Below are positions 26,336 through 34,357 of a stretch of 64,000 nt of DNA, one piece after another. The stretch covers positions 5,084,001 through 5,148,000 of the forward strand of contig NZ_CP109496.1 of the NCBI RefSeq assembly GCF_036231355.1. Reading direction: 5' to 3'. Source of the stretch: Streptomyces sp. NBC_01431. Its GTDB lineage: Bacteria; Actinomycetota; Actinomycetes; Streptomycetales; Streptomycetaceae. Both the position numbers and the translations under genes were made by a program. Position 1 is the stretch's first letter. Each line of letters begins with the position of its first letter. The notes below the pieces were generated by a model. It saw nothing but the letters and a program-made list of their open reading frames with translations. It did no database searches and was not told where the DNA came from.

Positions 26336-26378
26336 TGTGAGATCACACTCCGGGAAGCAGAGCGGGAATCTATACGAT
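26336..26378 (+). promoter_or_regulatory. Promoter and palindrome in front of the cysO-cysM leader peptide
   Basis: TACGAT (26373-26378) is a TANNNT -10 exactly 6 nt before the leader ATG, so the mRNA probably starts at that codon. The TGTGA-GA-TCACA palindrome (26336-26347) lies at about -49 to -38 relative to that start, where an activator or repressor would bind. No good -35 is visible. Confidence 0.5.
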
Positions 26379-26384
26379 GACCCC

Positions 26385-26513
26385 ATGGTTGCGAACGACG
26401 TGAGCGACAAGACGCCGAGCAGCGGCCCCGCCCTGCTGCTCGTGGCGCGGCTGCACGTCGACCTGTGCCGTCTCGCCAGCGCGATCTGTACGGCCCGCGC
26501 AGCCGCCGTCTGA
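26385..26513 (+). CDS. Cysteine-containing leader peptide upstream of cysO-cysM
   Basis: A 42-codon open frame (MVANDVSDKTPSSGPALLLV...) whose second half, LHVDLCRLASAIC, is the motif of the putative leader peptides found upstream of sulfur and cysteine genes in Streptomyces. It has two Cys codons (TGC, TGT) close to the end. It starts 6 nt after a -10 box (leaderless) and ends 113 bp before cysO. Cysteine-rich leaderless uORFs act as cysteine-responsive attenuators in mycobacteria. That role here is inference. The downstream 26514-26626 stretch is very GC-rich and can fold. Confidence 0.65.
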   Translation: MVANDVSDKTPSSGPALLLVARLHVDLCRLASAICTARAAAV

Positions 26514-26626
26514 CCGCCGCGCGCCACCCGCACCAACGCACCACCGCACGCCCCGGGCGTGCGGCGCGCGGACCCGAGCCCGAGCCGCGCCCACCTGCCT
26601 CTCCCTTTCGACCAGGAGCACACGCC

Positions 26627-26905
26627 ATGGCCATCGAGGTCCGCATCCCGACCATCCTCCGCACCTACACCGATGGCGCCAAGGCCGTCGAGGCCAGCGG
26701 CGCCACCCTTGCCGAGCTCTTCACCGACCTCGACGCCCGCCACACCGGCATCCGCGAGCGCATCGTGGACGGCGACAACCTGCGCCGCTTCGTGAACGTC
26801 TACCTCAACGACGAGGACGTCCGCTTCCTCGACGGCATCAACACCGCGCTGGCCGACGGCGACAACGTCACGATCCTGCCCGCCGTCGCGGGAGGATCCG
26901 TCTGA
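26627..26905 (+). CDS. cysO: CysO-like sulfur-carrier protein (ThiS/MoaD family)
   Basis: A 92-residue ubiquitin-like carrier that presents a C-terminal thiocarboxylate as sulfur donor to the cysteine synthase CysM. The beta-grasp fold is visible from EVRIPTILRTYTDG through NVYLNDEDVRFLDG to DNVTILPAVAGG. The chain ends GGSV rather than GG, so two residues must be removed before activation. The adjacent JAMM peptidase is the obvious candidate (inference). AGGAG lies 8 nt before the ATG. cysM starts one base after its stop. Confidence 0.93.
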   Translation: MAIEVRIPTILRTYTDGAKAVEASGATLAELFTDLDARHTGIRERIVDGDNLRRFVNVYLNDEDVRFLDGINTALADGDNVTILPAVAGGSV

Positions 26906-26906
26906 C

Positions 26907-27857
26907 ATGCGCTACGACTCCCCGCTCGCCGCGGTCGGCGACACCCCGCTGGTCCGCCTCCCGCGCCTGTCCCCCTCCGCGGACGTGCGGATCTGGGCCA
27001 AGCTGGAGGACCGCAACCCGACCGGTTCGATCAAGGACCGGCCGGCTCTGCACATGGTCGAACAGGCCGAGAAGGACGGCCGGTTGACCCCCGGCTGCAC
27101 CATTCTCGAACCCACCAGCGGCAACACCGGCATCTCGCTCGCGATGGCCGCGAAGCTCAAGGGCTACCGCATCGTGTGCGTGATGCCGGAGAACACCTCC
27201 CAGGAGCGCCGCGACCTGCTCGCGATGTGGGGAGCGGAGATCGTGTCCTCCCCGGCGGCGGGCGGCTCCAACACGGCCGTACGGGTCGCCAAGGAGCTGG
27301 CCGAACAGAACCCGTCCTGGGTGATGCTCTACCAGTACGGAAACCCGGACAACGCGGGCGCCCACTACGCCACCACGGGCCCGGAGATCCTCACCGACCT
27401 GCCCTCCATCACGCACTTCGTGGCGGGCCTTGGCACCACCGGAACGCTGATGGGCGTCGGCCGCTACCTGCGCGAGAACGTCCCCGGCATCAAGATCGTC
27501 GCGGCCGAGCCCCGCTACGACGACCTCGTGTACGGCCTGCGCAACCTGGACGAGGGCTTCGTACCGGAGCTGTACGACGCCTCCGTGCTGACCACCCGCT
27601 TCTCGGTCGGCTCGGCCGACGCGGTGACGCGCACCCGTGAACTCCTCCAGCAGGAGGGCATCTTCGCGGGCGTCTCCACGGGCGCCGCCCTGCACGCGGC
27701 CATCGGGGTCGGCAAGAAGGCCGTCAAGGCGGGGGAGTCGGCGGACATCGTCTTCGTCGTCGCCGACGGCGGCTGGAAGTACCTGTCGACCGGCGTCTAC
27801 ACCGCGCCGACGACCGAGGCCGCGATCGAAACCCTGCACGGCCAGCTCTGGGCCTGA
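26907..27857 (+). CDS. cysM: O-phosphoserine sulfhydrylase / cysteine synthase CysM
   Basis: A 316-residue PLP enzyme of the cysteine synthase family. The cofactor lysine lies in NPTGSIKDRPA, the asparagine/Ser-Gly loop is EPTSGNTGISLA, and the phosphate-binding loop is AGLGTTGTLMGVG. It follows cysO after one base, which identifies it as the CysO-dependent O-phosphoserine enzyme rather than a sulfide-using CysK. The C-terminal segment (GGWKYLSTGVYT) corresponds to the lid residues of mycobacterial CysM. Product: CysO-cysteine adduct, released by Mec. Confidence 0.95.
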   Translation: MRYDSPLAAVGDTPLVRLPRLSPSADVRIWAKLEDRNPTGSIKDRPALHMVEQAEKDGRLTPGCTILEPTSGNTGISLAMAAKLKGYRIVCVMPENTSQERRDLLAMWGAEIVSSPAAGGSNTAVRVAKELAEQNPSWVMLYQYGNPDNAGAHYATTGPEILTDLPSITHFVAGLGTTGTLMGVGRYLRENVPGIKIVAAEPRYDDLVYGLRNLDEGFVPELYDASVLTTRFSVGSADAVTRTRELLQQEGIFAGVSTGAALHAAIGVGKKAVKAGESADIVFVVADGGWKYLSTGVYTAPTTEAAIETLHGQLWA

Positions 27858-27876
27858 CGGGTCGTGGGACCGGCCG

Positions 27877-28338
27877 TCACCGCGCCAGGTGGCGGACCTG
27901 GTCCCACAGGGCCGGGTCCACCACGCCCACCCGGCGGCGGAACGCCCACACCCCGACCTCGCGCAGCTCGTCGGTCTCCAGGAAGCTGGGCCGTCCGTGG
28001 GCGTCGGCGACCGTGCCGGGCGGCAGCGGAATCACCCCGGCCCGCTCGTCGTGGTACTTGCTGGTGATCTTCGCGACGGTCACCGCGTCGCCCCGCACCC
28101 GCAGCACCAGACAGGGCCGGTCCTTGCCACCCGGAGCATCCTCGTAGGGCACCTCGGCCCACCAGATCTCCCCGGCCCGGGGTTCGCGTGCCGGACCCGT
28201 GCGGGTCCCGGACGGGCGGGCCGGCGGCCTGGTCCGGCCGCCCGGGCGACGGCGAGAGCGCCCGCGGCCGTCCATGGCGGCCGCGACCAGCGCGAGAGCC
28301 ACCACGGCCGCGAGCGCCAGCCACCACGAGGTGTCCAT
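27877..28338 (-). CDS. PemK/MazF-like protein with N-terminal membrane helix
   Basis: A 153-residue protein. An N-terminal transmembrane helix (SWWLALAAVVALALVAAAM), a basic Pro/Arg linker, then a PemK/MazF-like SH3 barrel: GEIWWAEVPYEDAPGGKDRPCLVLRVRGDAVTVAKITSKYHD. PemK/MazF proteins are mRNA interferases. However, no antitoxin gene is adjacent and the membrane anchor is atypical, so this may be a domesticated member with a different role. Start ATG 28338. It is divergent from the MBL hydrolase. Confidence 0.75.
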   Translation of the reverse strand: MDTSWWLALAAVVALALVAAAMDGRGRSRRRPGGRTRPPARPSGTRTGPAREPRAGEIWWAEVPYEDAPGGKDRPCLVLRVRGDAVTVAKITSKYHDERAGVIPLPPGTVADAHGRPSFLETDELREVGVWAFRRRVGVVDPALWDQVRHLAR

Positions 28339-28571
28339 ATCCCAGACGTTACCGGCGCACCACCCACCGCGCGCGCTCCAGGCAAACACCATCCGAACCG
28401 GTGACAGCACAGGTGAGTTCCCCCACAACGGCCCGCCACAAAGGAGCGACGGGCCTTGTGGCGCCTTACGCTCGTCGCACCGCAGCCCTCCCCGCGGCCG
28501 CCCCGCACCGCCCGTCCGCACCCTCTACGACAGGCTTCGCCTGGCCCCTCTGTTCCGGAGGTTCACGCTCC

Positions 28572-29324
28572 ATGAAGCTCACCGTCGTCGGCTGCTCCGG
28601 GTCGTTCCCGTCCGCGGAATCGGCCTGCTCCAGCTACCTCGTCGAAGCAGACGGCTTCAGGCTGCTGCTCGACATGGGCAACGGGGCCCTCGGTGAGCTG
28701 CAACGTCACATCGGCCTGTACGACCTCGACGCGATCTTCCTGTCGCATCTGCACGCCGACCACTGCATCGACATGTGCGGCTACTTCGTCGCCCGTTACT
28801 ACCGCCACGAGGGCGGCCGCTGCGCGCCGATGCCGGTGTACGCGCCGGAGGGCGCCGAACAGCGCCTCACCACCGCCTACGCCGACACCCCGTCGCCCTC
28901 CTCCATGAGCGAGGTCTTCGACTTCCACACCCTGAAGCCGGGCTCCTTCGACATCGGCCCCTTCTCGGTGCGTACGGAACGGGTGTGCCACCCGGTCGAG
29001 GCGTACGCCATCCGCGTCGAGCACGGCGGCCGCGCCCTCACGTACTCCGGCGACACCGGGCCCTGCGCCGCGCTCGGCGAACTGGCCGCCGGAGCGGACC
29101 TGTTCCTGTGCGAGGCGTCGTTCACGTACGGCAAGGAGGACATCCCGGGGCTGCACCTCAACGGCCGCGAGGCCGGCGAGCACGCGGCCCGTGCGGGGGC
29201 CGGGCGCCTGGTCCTGACCCACATCCCGCCGTGGACCGATGCCGAGGTCACCCTGGCGGACGCCCGCGCGGCCTACTCGGGCCCGGTGGAACTGGCGGCG
29301 CCGGGCGCGGTGTACGAGATCTGA
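28572..29324 (+). CDS. MBL-fold metallo-hydrolase (RNase Z/phosphodiesterase type)
   Basis: A 250-residue metallo-beta-lactamase fold protein. The metal motif SHLHADHCIDM matches HxHxDH; further ligands are His in VCHPVEAYAIR, Asp in TYSGDTGPC and His in LTHIPPW. The N-terminus MKLTVVGCSGSFP and the GDTGPC loop are typical of the ElaC/RNase Z-like subgroup that includes cyclic-nucleotide phosphodiesterases. The substrate is unknown. GGAGG lies 10 nt before the ATG. A strong hairpin follows. Confidence 0.88.
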   Translation: MKLTVVGCSGSFPSAESACSSYLVEADGFRLLLDMGNGALGELQRHIGLYDLDAIFLSHLHADHCIDMCGYFVARYYRHEGGRCAPMPVYAPEGAEQRLTTAYADTPSPSSMSEVFDFHTLKPGSFDIGPFSVRTERVCHPVEAYAIRVEHGGRALTYSGDTGPCAALGELAAGADLFLCEASFTYGKEDIPGLHLNGREAGEHAARAGAGRLVLTHIPPWTDAEVTLADARAAYSGPVELAAPGAVYEI

Positions 29325-29337
29325 CCCGCTCATGCGA

Positions 29338-29369
29338 AAGGCCCCGGAACCGTGCGGTTCCGGGGCCTT
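29338..29369. terminator. Bidirectional terminator between MBL hydrolase and nagE2
   Basis: Perfect 14-bp stem AAGGCCCCGGAACC / GGTTCCGGGGCCTT with loop GTGC, between two convergent genes. Confidence 0.85.
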
Positions 29370-29391
29370 CGTGCGCTGGGGCTGCCGAGGC

Positions 29392-30654
29392 CTACGCCTT
29401 CGTCAGGTCCTCGATCTCCTCCTCGGGCTCGCGGCCCGGGGTCGGAATGTTGAACTTGGTGATCGCGAAGCGGAAGACGACGTAGTAGATCACCGCGAAG
29501 ACCAGGCCGATCGGGATGATCAGCCACGGCTGGGTGGCGAACTTCCAGTTGAGCACGTAGTCGATCGCACCGGCCGAGAAGGTGAAGCCGTGGTGCACGC
29601 CGAGCGCCCAGGTCACGGCCATCGAGACGGCGGTCAGCACGGCGTGGATCACGTAGAGGACCGGCGCGATAAACATGAACGCGAACTCGATCGGCTCGGT
29701 GATGCCGGTGACGAACGAGGTCAGCGCGAGCGACATCATCATGCCGCCGACGACCTTGCGGCGCTCGGGGCGGGCGCAGTGCGTGATGGCGAGGGCCACG
29801 GCGGGCAGGGCGAACATCATGATCGGGAAGAAGCCCGTCATGAACTGACCGGCCGTGGGGTCACCGTGCATGAAGCGCTGGATGTCGCCGTGCCAGGCGG
29901 TACCGGACGGGTCGGTGTAGGTACCGATCTCCTGCCAGGCGACCGTGTTCACGAACTGGTGCATGCCGACCGGCAGCAGCGCGCGGTTGACCACACCGAA
30001 GATGCCGGCGCCGACGGCGCCCAGACCGGTCATCCACTGGCCGAACGACGTGATGGCGTCACCGATCGGGCCCCAGATCAGGCCGAAGAGCACACCCATC
30101 GCGGTGCCGATGAACGCCATGAGGATCGGGACCAGCCGGCGGCCGTTGAAGAAGCCGAGCCAGTCCACCAGCTTGGTGCGGTGGAACCGCTGCCACACCA
30201 CGGCCGATATGAGGCCCATGACGATGCCGCCGAGGACCTTCGGGTCGTTGTAGACCGGAGCGACGTCGACGCCCTTGTTCTCCACTGTGTTGATGACGGC
30301 GTCGTGGACGGGGAACGCGGTCAGCACGTTCTTGTAGACCAGGAAGCCGACGAGGGCCGCCAGCGCGGTCGAGCCGTCGGCCTTCTTCGCGAAGCCGATC
30401 GCGACACCGATGCAGAACAGCAGCGGCATGTTGGAGAAGACCGCGTCACCGGCGGTCATGAAGACCTTGGCGACCGTGTTCCAGCCGAGGCCGTCCTTGC
30501 CGAAGACATCGTCCTGACCGAGCCGGAGCAGAATGCCCGCGGCCGGCAGCACGGCGATCGGCAGCTGTAGGCTGCGGCCGACCTTCTGCAGGCCCTGGAA
30601 CAGGCCGGAGCCCCGCTTCTTAGCGGGCGCCGCCTTAGCGGTGGCCGTACTCAT
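29392..30654 (-). CDS. nagE2: PTS N-acetylglucosamine permease IIC component (NagE2-like)
   Basis: A 420-residue EIIC membrane component of the glucose/GlcNAc PTS family. Typical segments: QLPIAVLPAAGILLRLGQDD, KKADGSTALAALVGFLVY, GITEPIEFAFMFIAPVLYVIHAVL (the sugar-binding GITEPIE) and the closing FRFAITKFNIPTPGRE. There is no fused EIIB, so phosphate must come from the separate EIIB encoded by nagF. In S. coelicolor NagE2 is the main GlcNAc importer. The symbol is assigned by order (nagF-nagE1-nagE2). GGAGG lies 6 nt before the ATG. Two DasR-type sites lie upstream. Confidence 0.9.
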   Translation of the reverse strand: MSTATAKAAPAKKRGSGLFQGLQKVGRSLQLPIAVLPAAGILLRLGQDDVFGKDGLGWNTVAKVFMTAGDAVFSNMPLLFCIGVAIGFAKKADGSTALAALVGFLVYKNVLTAFPVHDAVINTVENKGVDVAPVYNDPKVLGGIVMGLISAVVWQRFHRTKLVDWLGFFNGRRLVPILMAFIGTAMGVLFGLIWGPIGDAITSFGQWMTGLGAVGAGIFGVVNRALLPVGMHQFVNTVAWQEIGTYTDPSGTAWHGDIQRFMHGDPTAGQFMTGFFPIMMFALPAVALAITHCARPERRKVVGGMMMSLALTSFVTGITEPIEFAFMFIAPVLYVIHAVLTAVSMAVTWALGVHHGFTFSAGAIDYVLNWKFATQPWLIIPIGLVFAVIYYVVFRFAITKFNIPTPGREPEEEIEDLTKA

Positions 30655-30743
30655 CAACATCCTCCAGTTGGCAAGGCGCCGCCCGGGGACATGGGAAAAT
30701 ACGGGGGGACGGCGGCGTCTCGGGGGCACGCGGTCGAGCCCGC

Positions 30744-30775
30744 GTGGTCTACACCATTGAGTGGTGTAGACCAGT
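30744..30775. promoter_or_regulatory. DasR-type operator (dre) pair upstream of nagE2
   Basis: The core TGGTCTACACCA (30745-30756) and its exact inverted copy TGGTGTAGACCA (30762-30773) are 5 bp apart. The second sits in AGTGGTGTAGACCAGT (30760-30775), which read on the minus strand is close to the DasR consensus ACTGGTCTAGACCACT (from memory). DasR is the GntR repressor released by glucosamine-6-phosphate. The two half-related sites could form a cruciform or bind two dimers. Confidence 0.85.
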
Positions 30776-30872
30776 TTTAGCACGGTGAGGGTTAGATAAG
30801 GAACCTTCGTTTTTTGTGTTCTGGGCCATACCCGAGCAATACGGACGAAGGTGTGGAACCGGCGCACGAAAT

Positions 30873-30900
30873 GGCCCCTGGACCAAAGAGTCCAAGGGCC
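30873..30900 (-). terminator. Terminator-like hairpin after nagE1
   Basis: An 11-bp stem GGCCCCTGGAC / GTCCAAGGGCC with one mismatch and a 6-nt loop, 45 bp downstream of the minus-strand nagE1 stop codon. It is followed by AT-rich bases in that direction. Confidence 0.6.
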
Positions 30901-30944
30901 TGGGGCCGGGCCCCGAAGGGCCCGCCGAACAGGGAGAAAAGGGG

Positions 30945-32240
30945 CTACGCCTTGGTGTTCTCCCGCTCCAGTTCGTCCCCCTCCGGCTCCCGCCCCGGTG
31001 TCGGCAGGTTGAACTTGGTGATCGCGAAGCGGAACACCGCGTAGTAGACGACGGCGAAGCAGAGGCCGACCGGAATGATCAGCCAGGGTTTCGTCGCCAA
31101 GGGCCAGTTGATGACGTAGTCGATCAGCCCGGCCGAGAAGCTGAAGCCGTCCTTGATGCCGAGCCCCCAACTCACCGCCATCGAAACGCCGGTGAGGATC
31201 GCGTGGATCACGTAGAGCAGCGGCGCGATGAAGAGGAAGGAGTACTCGATCGGCTCGGTGATGCCGGTGACGAGCGAGGTCAGGCCGACCGAGAGCATCA
31301 TGCCGCCCACCTCCTTGCGCCGGTGCGGCCTGGCGCAGTGCGCGATCGCGAGGGCCGCCGCCGGCAGGGCGAACATCATGATCGGGAAGAAGCCGGTCTG
31401 GAACTGCCCGGCCGTCGGGTCGCCGGCGAGGAACCGCGGGATGTCGCCGTGCACGATCGTGCCGTCCGGCCTGGTGAAGGCCCCGAACTGGAACCAGATG
31501 AAGGTGTTCAGGAACTGGTGCAGTCCGATCACCAGCAAGGCGCGGTTGGCGATACCGAAGATGCCCGAACCGGCCGCGCCGAGATCCACGAGCCACTTGC
31601 TGAAGCCGGTCAGCGAGTCACCGACCGGCGGCCAGACCCACAGGCACAGCACCGAGAACACGACCGCGACCCCGGCCATGATGATCGGCACGAGCCGTCG
31701 TCCGTTGAAGAAGCCGAGCCAGTCGACCAGCTTCGTACGGTGAAAGCGCTGCCAGAAGTACGCGGTCATCAGGCCCATCACGATGCCGCCGAAGACGCCC
31801 GGATTCTGGTACGTGGCCAGGACCGCTGAGCCGTCCTTGGCGACACAGGCGCCGGCCGTCAGCGTCGTACCGGCGGCGCAGGCCTTCGGGAACTGGAGGA
31901 GCACCCCGTAGTAGACGAGGAAACCGGCGACTGCTGCGAGCGCGGTCGAGCCGTCGGCCTTCTTGGCCATGCCGATCGCGACGCCGACGCAGAACAGCAT
32001 CGGTAGTCCGAGTGAGCCGTTGAGCAGTGCGCCGCCCGCGCCCGCGAACACCTTGGCCACGTTGTTCCAGCCGAGTCCGGTCTTGCCGAACATGTCGTCC
32101 TGGCCGAGCCGGTTGAGGATGCCGGCCGCGGGCAGCACGGCGATCGGGAGCTGGAGGCTGCGGCCCATCTTCTGCAGTCCCTGGAACGCCCCGTTCCACC
32201 ACTTGGGCTGCGGTGCCGCGGCCGCGCTGTCGGCGCTCAT
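30945..32240 (-). CDS. nagE1: PTS EIIC component (NagE1-like)
   Basis: A 431-residue EIIC paralogue of nagE2, sharing QLPIAVLPAAGILNRLGQDD, KKADGSTALAAVAGFLVY, GITEPIEYSFLFIAPLLYVIHAIL and the C-terminal FRFAITKFNLPTPGREPE. It has a longer extracytoplasmic insertion with cysteines (FPKACAAGTTLTAGACVAKDG) that nagE2 lacks. Start ATG 32240 with AGGAGG 5 nt upstream. It is divergent from the EIIB gene nagF across a DasR site. Its function in GlcNAc uptake is less clear than that of NagE2; it may be a duplicated, partly redundant permease. Confidence 0.88.
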   Translation of the reverse strand: MSADSAAAAPQPKWWNGAFQGLQKMGRSLQLPIAVLPAAGILNRLGQDDMFGKTGLGWNNVAKVFAGAGGALLNGSLGLPMLFCVGVAIGMAKKADGSTALAAVAGFLVYYGVLLQFPKACAAGTTLTAGACVAKDGSAVLATYQNPGVFGGIVMGLMTAYFWQRFHRTKLVDWLGFFNGRRLVPIIMAGVAVVFSVLCLWVWPPVGDSLTGFSKWLVDLGAAGSGIFGIANRALLVIGLHQFLNTFIWFQFGAFTRPDGTIVHGDIPRFLAGDPTAGQFQTGFFPIMMFALPAAALAIAHCARPHRRKEVGGMMLSVGLTSLVTGITEPIEYSFLFIAPLLYVIHAILTGVSMAVSWGLGIKDGFSFSAGLIDYVINWPLATKPWLIIPVGLCFAVVYYAVFRFAITKFNLPTPGREPEGDELERENTKA

Positions 32241-32290
32241 GGCAACCTCCTGGCTCGCGGGAACAGGCCGGTCCGGACGGGCTGTTGCAC

Positions 32291-32306
32291 ACTGGTGTAG
32301 ACCAGT
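32291..32306. promoter_or_regulatory. DasR operator (dre) between nagE1 and nagF
   Basis: ACTGGTGTAGACCAGT is a near-perfect 16-bp palindrome differing at two positions from the DasR consensus ACTGGTCTAGACCACT as remembered. It is placed midway between the divergent nagE1 and nagF genes, so one site can control both. Confidence 0.88.
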
Positions 32307-32473
32307 TGCGGTATCGTCCGGAGTGGCCCCCGTGCGGGCATGGCTCCGGTGATCGCCATCCTTGGCCAGTGCGGATGCGCTCGCGCGCATAGCTGATCCA
32401 AACGTGGGTTACCGTGACAAAGCGGACCTACCGTGGGCCGACACAGCGTTCTTCGAAGAACCAGGAGAGACAC

Positions 32474-32707
32474 ATGGCCAGCAAGGCTGAGAAGATCGTC
32501 GCCGGCCTCGGCGGTATCGAGAACATCGAAGAAGTCGAAGGCTGCATCACCCGCCTGCGCACCGAGGTCATCGACCCGAGCAAGGTCGACGAAGCCGCGC
32601 TGAAGGCGGCCGGCGCCCACGGCGTCGTCAAGATGGGCACCGCCATCCAGGTCGTCATCGGCACCGACGCCGACCCGATCGCCGCCGACATCGAAGACAT
32701 GATGTGA
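32474..32707 (+). CDS. nagF: PTS N-acetylglucosamine EIIB component
   Basis: A 77-residue stand-alone EIIB domain of the glucose family. The phosphorylated cysteine is Cys24 in VEGCITRLR, and the flanks KAEKIVAGLGGIENIEE and KAAGAHGVVKMGTAIQVVIG are typical. It takes phosphate from EIIA(Crr), encoded elsewhere, and passes it to GlcNAc bound by NagE2/NagE1. AGGAGA lies upstream of the ATG at 32474. It is under the shared dre site. A hairpin with TTT follows. Confidence 0.93.
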   Translation: MASKAEKIVAGLGGIENIEEVEGCITRLRTEVIDPSKVDEAALKAAGAHGVVKMGTAIQVVIGTDADPIAADIEDMM

Positions 32708-32727
32708 GTCGCTGACCCACCCCGCAC

Positions 32728-32753
32728 AGGCCGGCCCCCCGGGACCGGCCTTT
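32728..32753 (+). terminator. Terminator of nagF
   Basis: Stem AGGCCGG / CCGGCCT around a 10-nt loop followed by TTT, 20 bp after the nagF stop. Confidence 0.65.
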
Positions 32754-32880
32754 CGCGTATGTGCGGGAATCGGACTTTCGCCTCCGGGCGGGGGGCCTTT
32801 CGCGTACGCGGGGAACCGCCCTTTCGCCTCCCCGCGGGACGGCCCCTTGGCCTACCCGCGGACATCACCTCGCCTTCGCG
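32750..32880. repeat. Degenerate CTTTCGC array between nagF and rph
   Basis: The heptamer CTTTCGC occurs at 32750, 32775, 32797 and 32821 (spacing 25, 22, 24 bp), with decayed copies near 32846 and 32874. The intervening GC-rich bases are also partly alike. The rest of the gap up to rph shows no gene. Confidence 0.5.
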
Positions 32881-32976
32881 CGGACACCACGACGTCGCGC
32901 GGCCCATGTGGCTGGGCCATCACCTCGCGCGTACGCACGGAGACCGCCTCCACAGCCATCCCCTAGGCTCATGGCC

Positions 32977-33714
<738 letters not shown>

Positions 33715-33819
33715 AGACGCAACCAAGGGGAACGCTCCCCGCGTCATTACGAGTACGGGCGTACGGGCCAACCGTGCGCCCGTCCGTAACTTCCGGCACA
33801 CCCGGGGAGGACCCGAACG

Positions 33820-34194
33820 ATGCGCCGTAACGTGCTCGCCGTTGCCACCGCCGTGGTTGCCCTTGCCGTCACCACGGGATGCGGCGCCGTCGACAAGGCG
33901 ATCGACTGCGTCAAGACCGCGGACGCCATAGGCAACAGCGTCGACAACCTCGGCAAGGCGGTCGGCAACGCCGCGGACAACCCCGCGCAGGCCGATCAGG
34001 CACTCAACGACATCGACAAAGAACTGTCGTCCCTGAAGAACAAGACCGGCAACGCCGACCTGTCCAAAGCCGTGGACGACCTCAACAATGCGGTGGGCAA
34101 CGTCCGTTCGGCCATGAAGAACGGCGACAACACCCCGGACATCAGCGGCGTCACGAACGCGGCCAAGGAAATCGGCAAGGTCTGCACACCCTGA
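33820..34194 (+). CDS. Small secreted lipoprotein
   Basis: A 124-residue protein with a basic N-terminus, hydrophobic core and the lipobox VTTGC (Cys21), so it is probably lipid-anchored outside the membrane. The mature part is helical and Asn/Asp-rich with repeated patterns such as GNSVDNLGKAVGNAADN and LSKAVDDLNNAVGNVRSAMKN, suggesting a coiled or amphipathic bundle. GGGGAGG lies upstream of the ATG. It is set between rph and rdgB. No family recognised. Confidence 0.75.
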   Translation: MRRNVLAVATAVVALAVTTGCGAVDKAIDCVKTADAIGNSVDNLGKAVGNAADNPAQADQALNDIDKELSSLKNKTGNADLSKAVDDLNNAVGNVRSAMKNGDNTPDISGVTNAAKEIGKVCTP

Positions 34195-34260
34195 CAGCGA
34201 GCGCCGCCCGCCCCGCACGTGGGCGCCGCCCCCGGCCCGGCTGCCCGGTGACGCGCGGCA

Positions 34261-34336
34261 CGCGCGCGGGCATCGGCCACGGACGTGGGCCCTCACCCCG
34301 CGCGCGGGCGTCGGCCACGGACGTGGGGCCTCACCC
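34261..34336. repeat. 38-bp tandem duplication upstream of rdgB
   Basis: Two adjacent 38-bp copies (34261-34298 and 34299-34336), each starting CGCGCGCGGGC and ending CTCACCC, differ at only two positions. They occupy the short rdgB promoter region. Confidence 0.7.
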
Positions 34337-34357
34337 GTCCCACGGGATACTGGGCCC

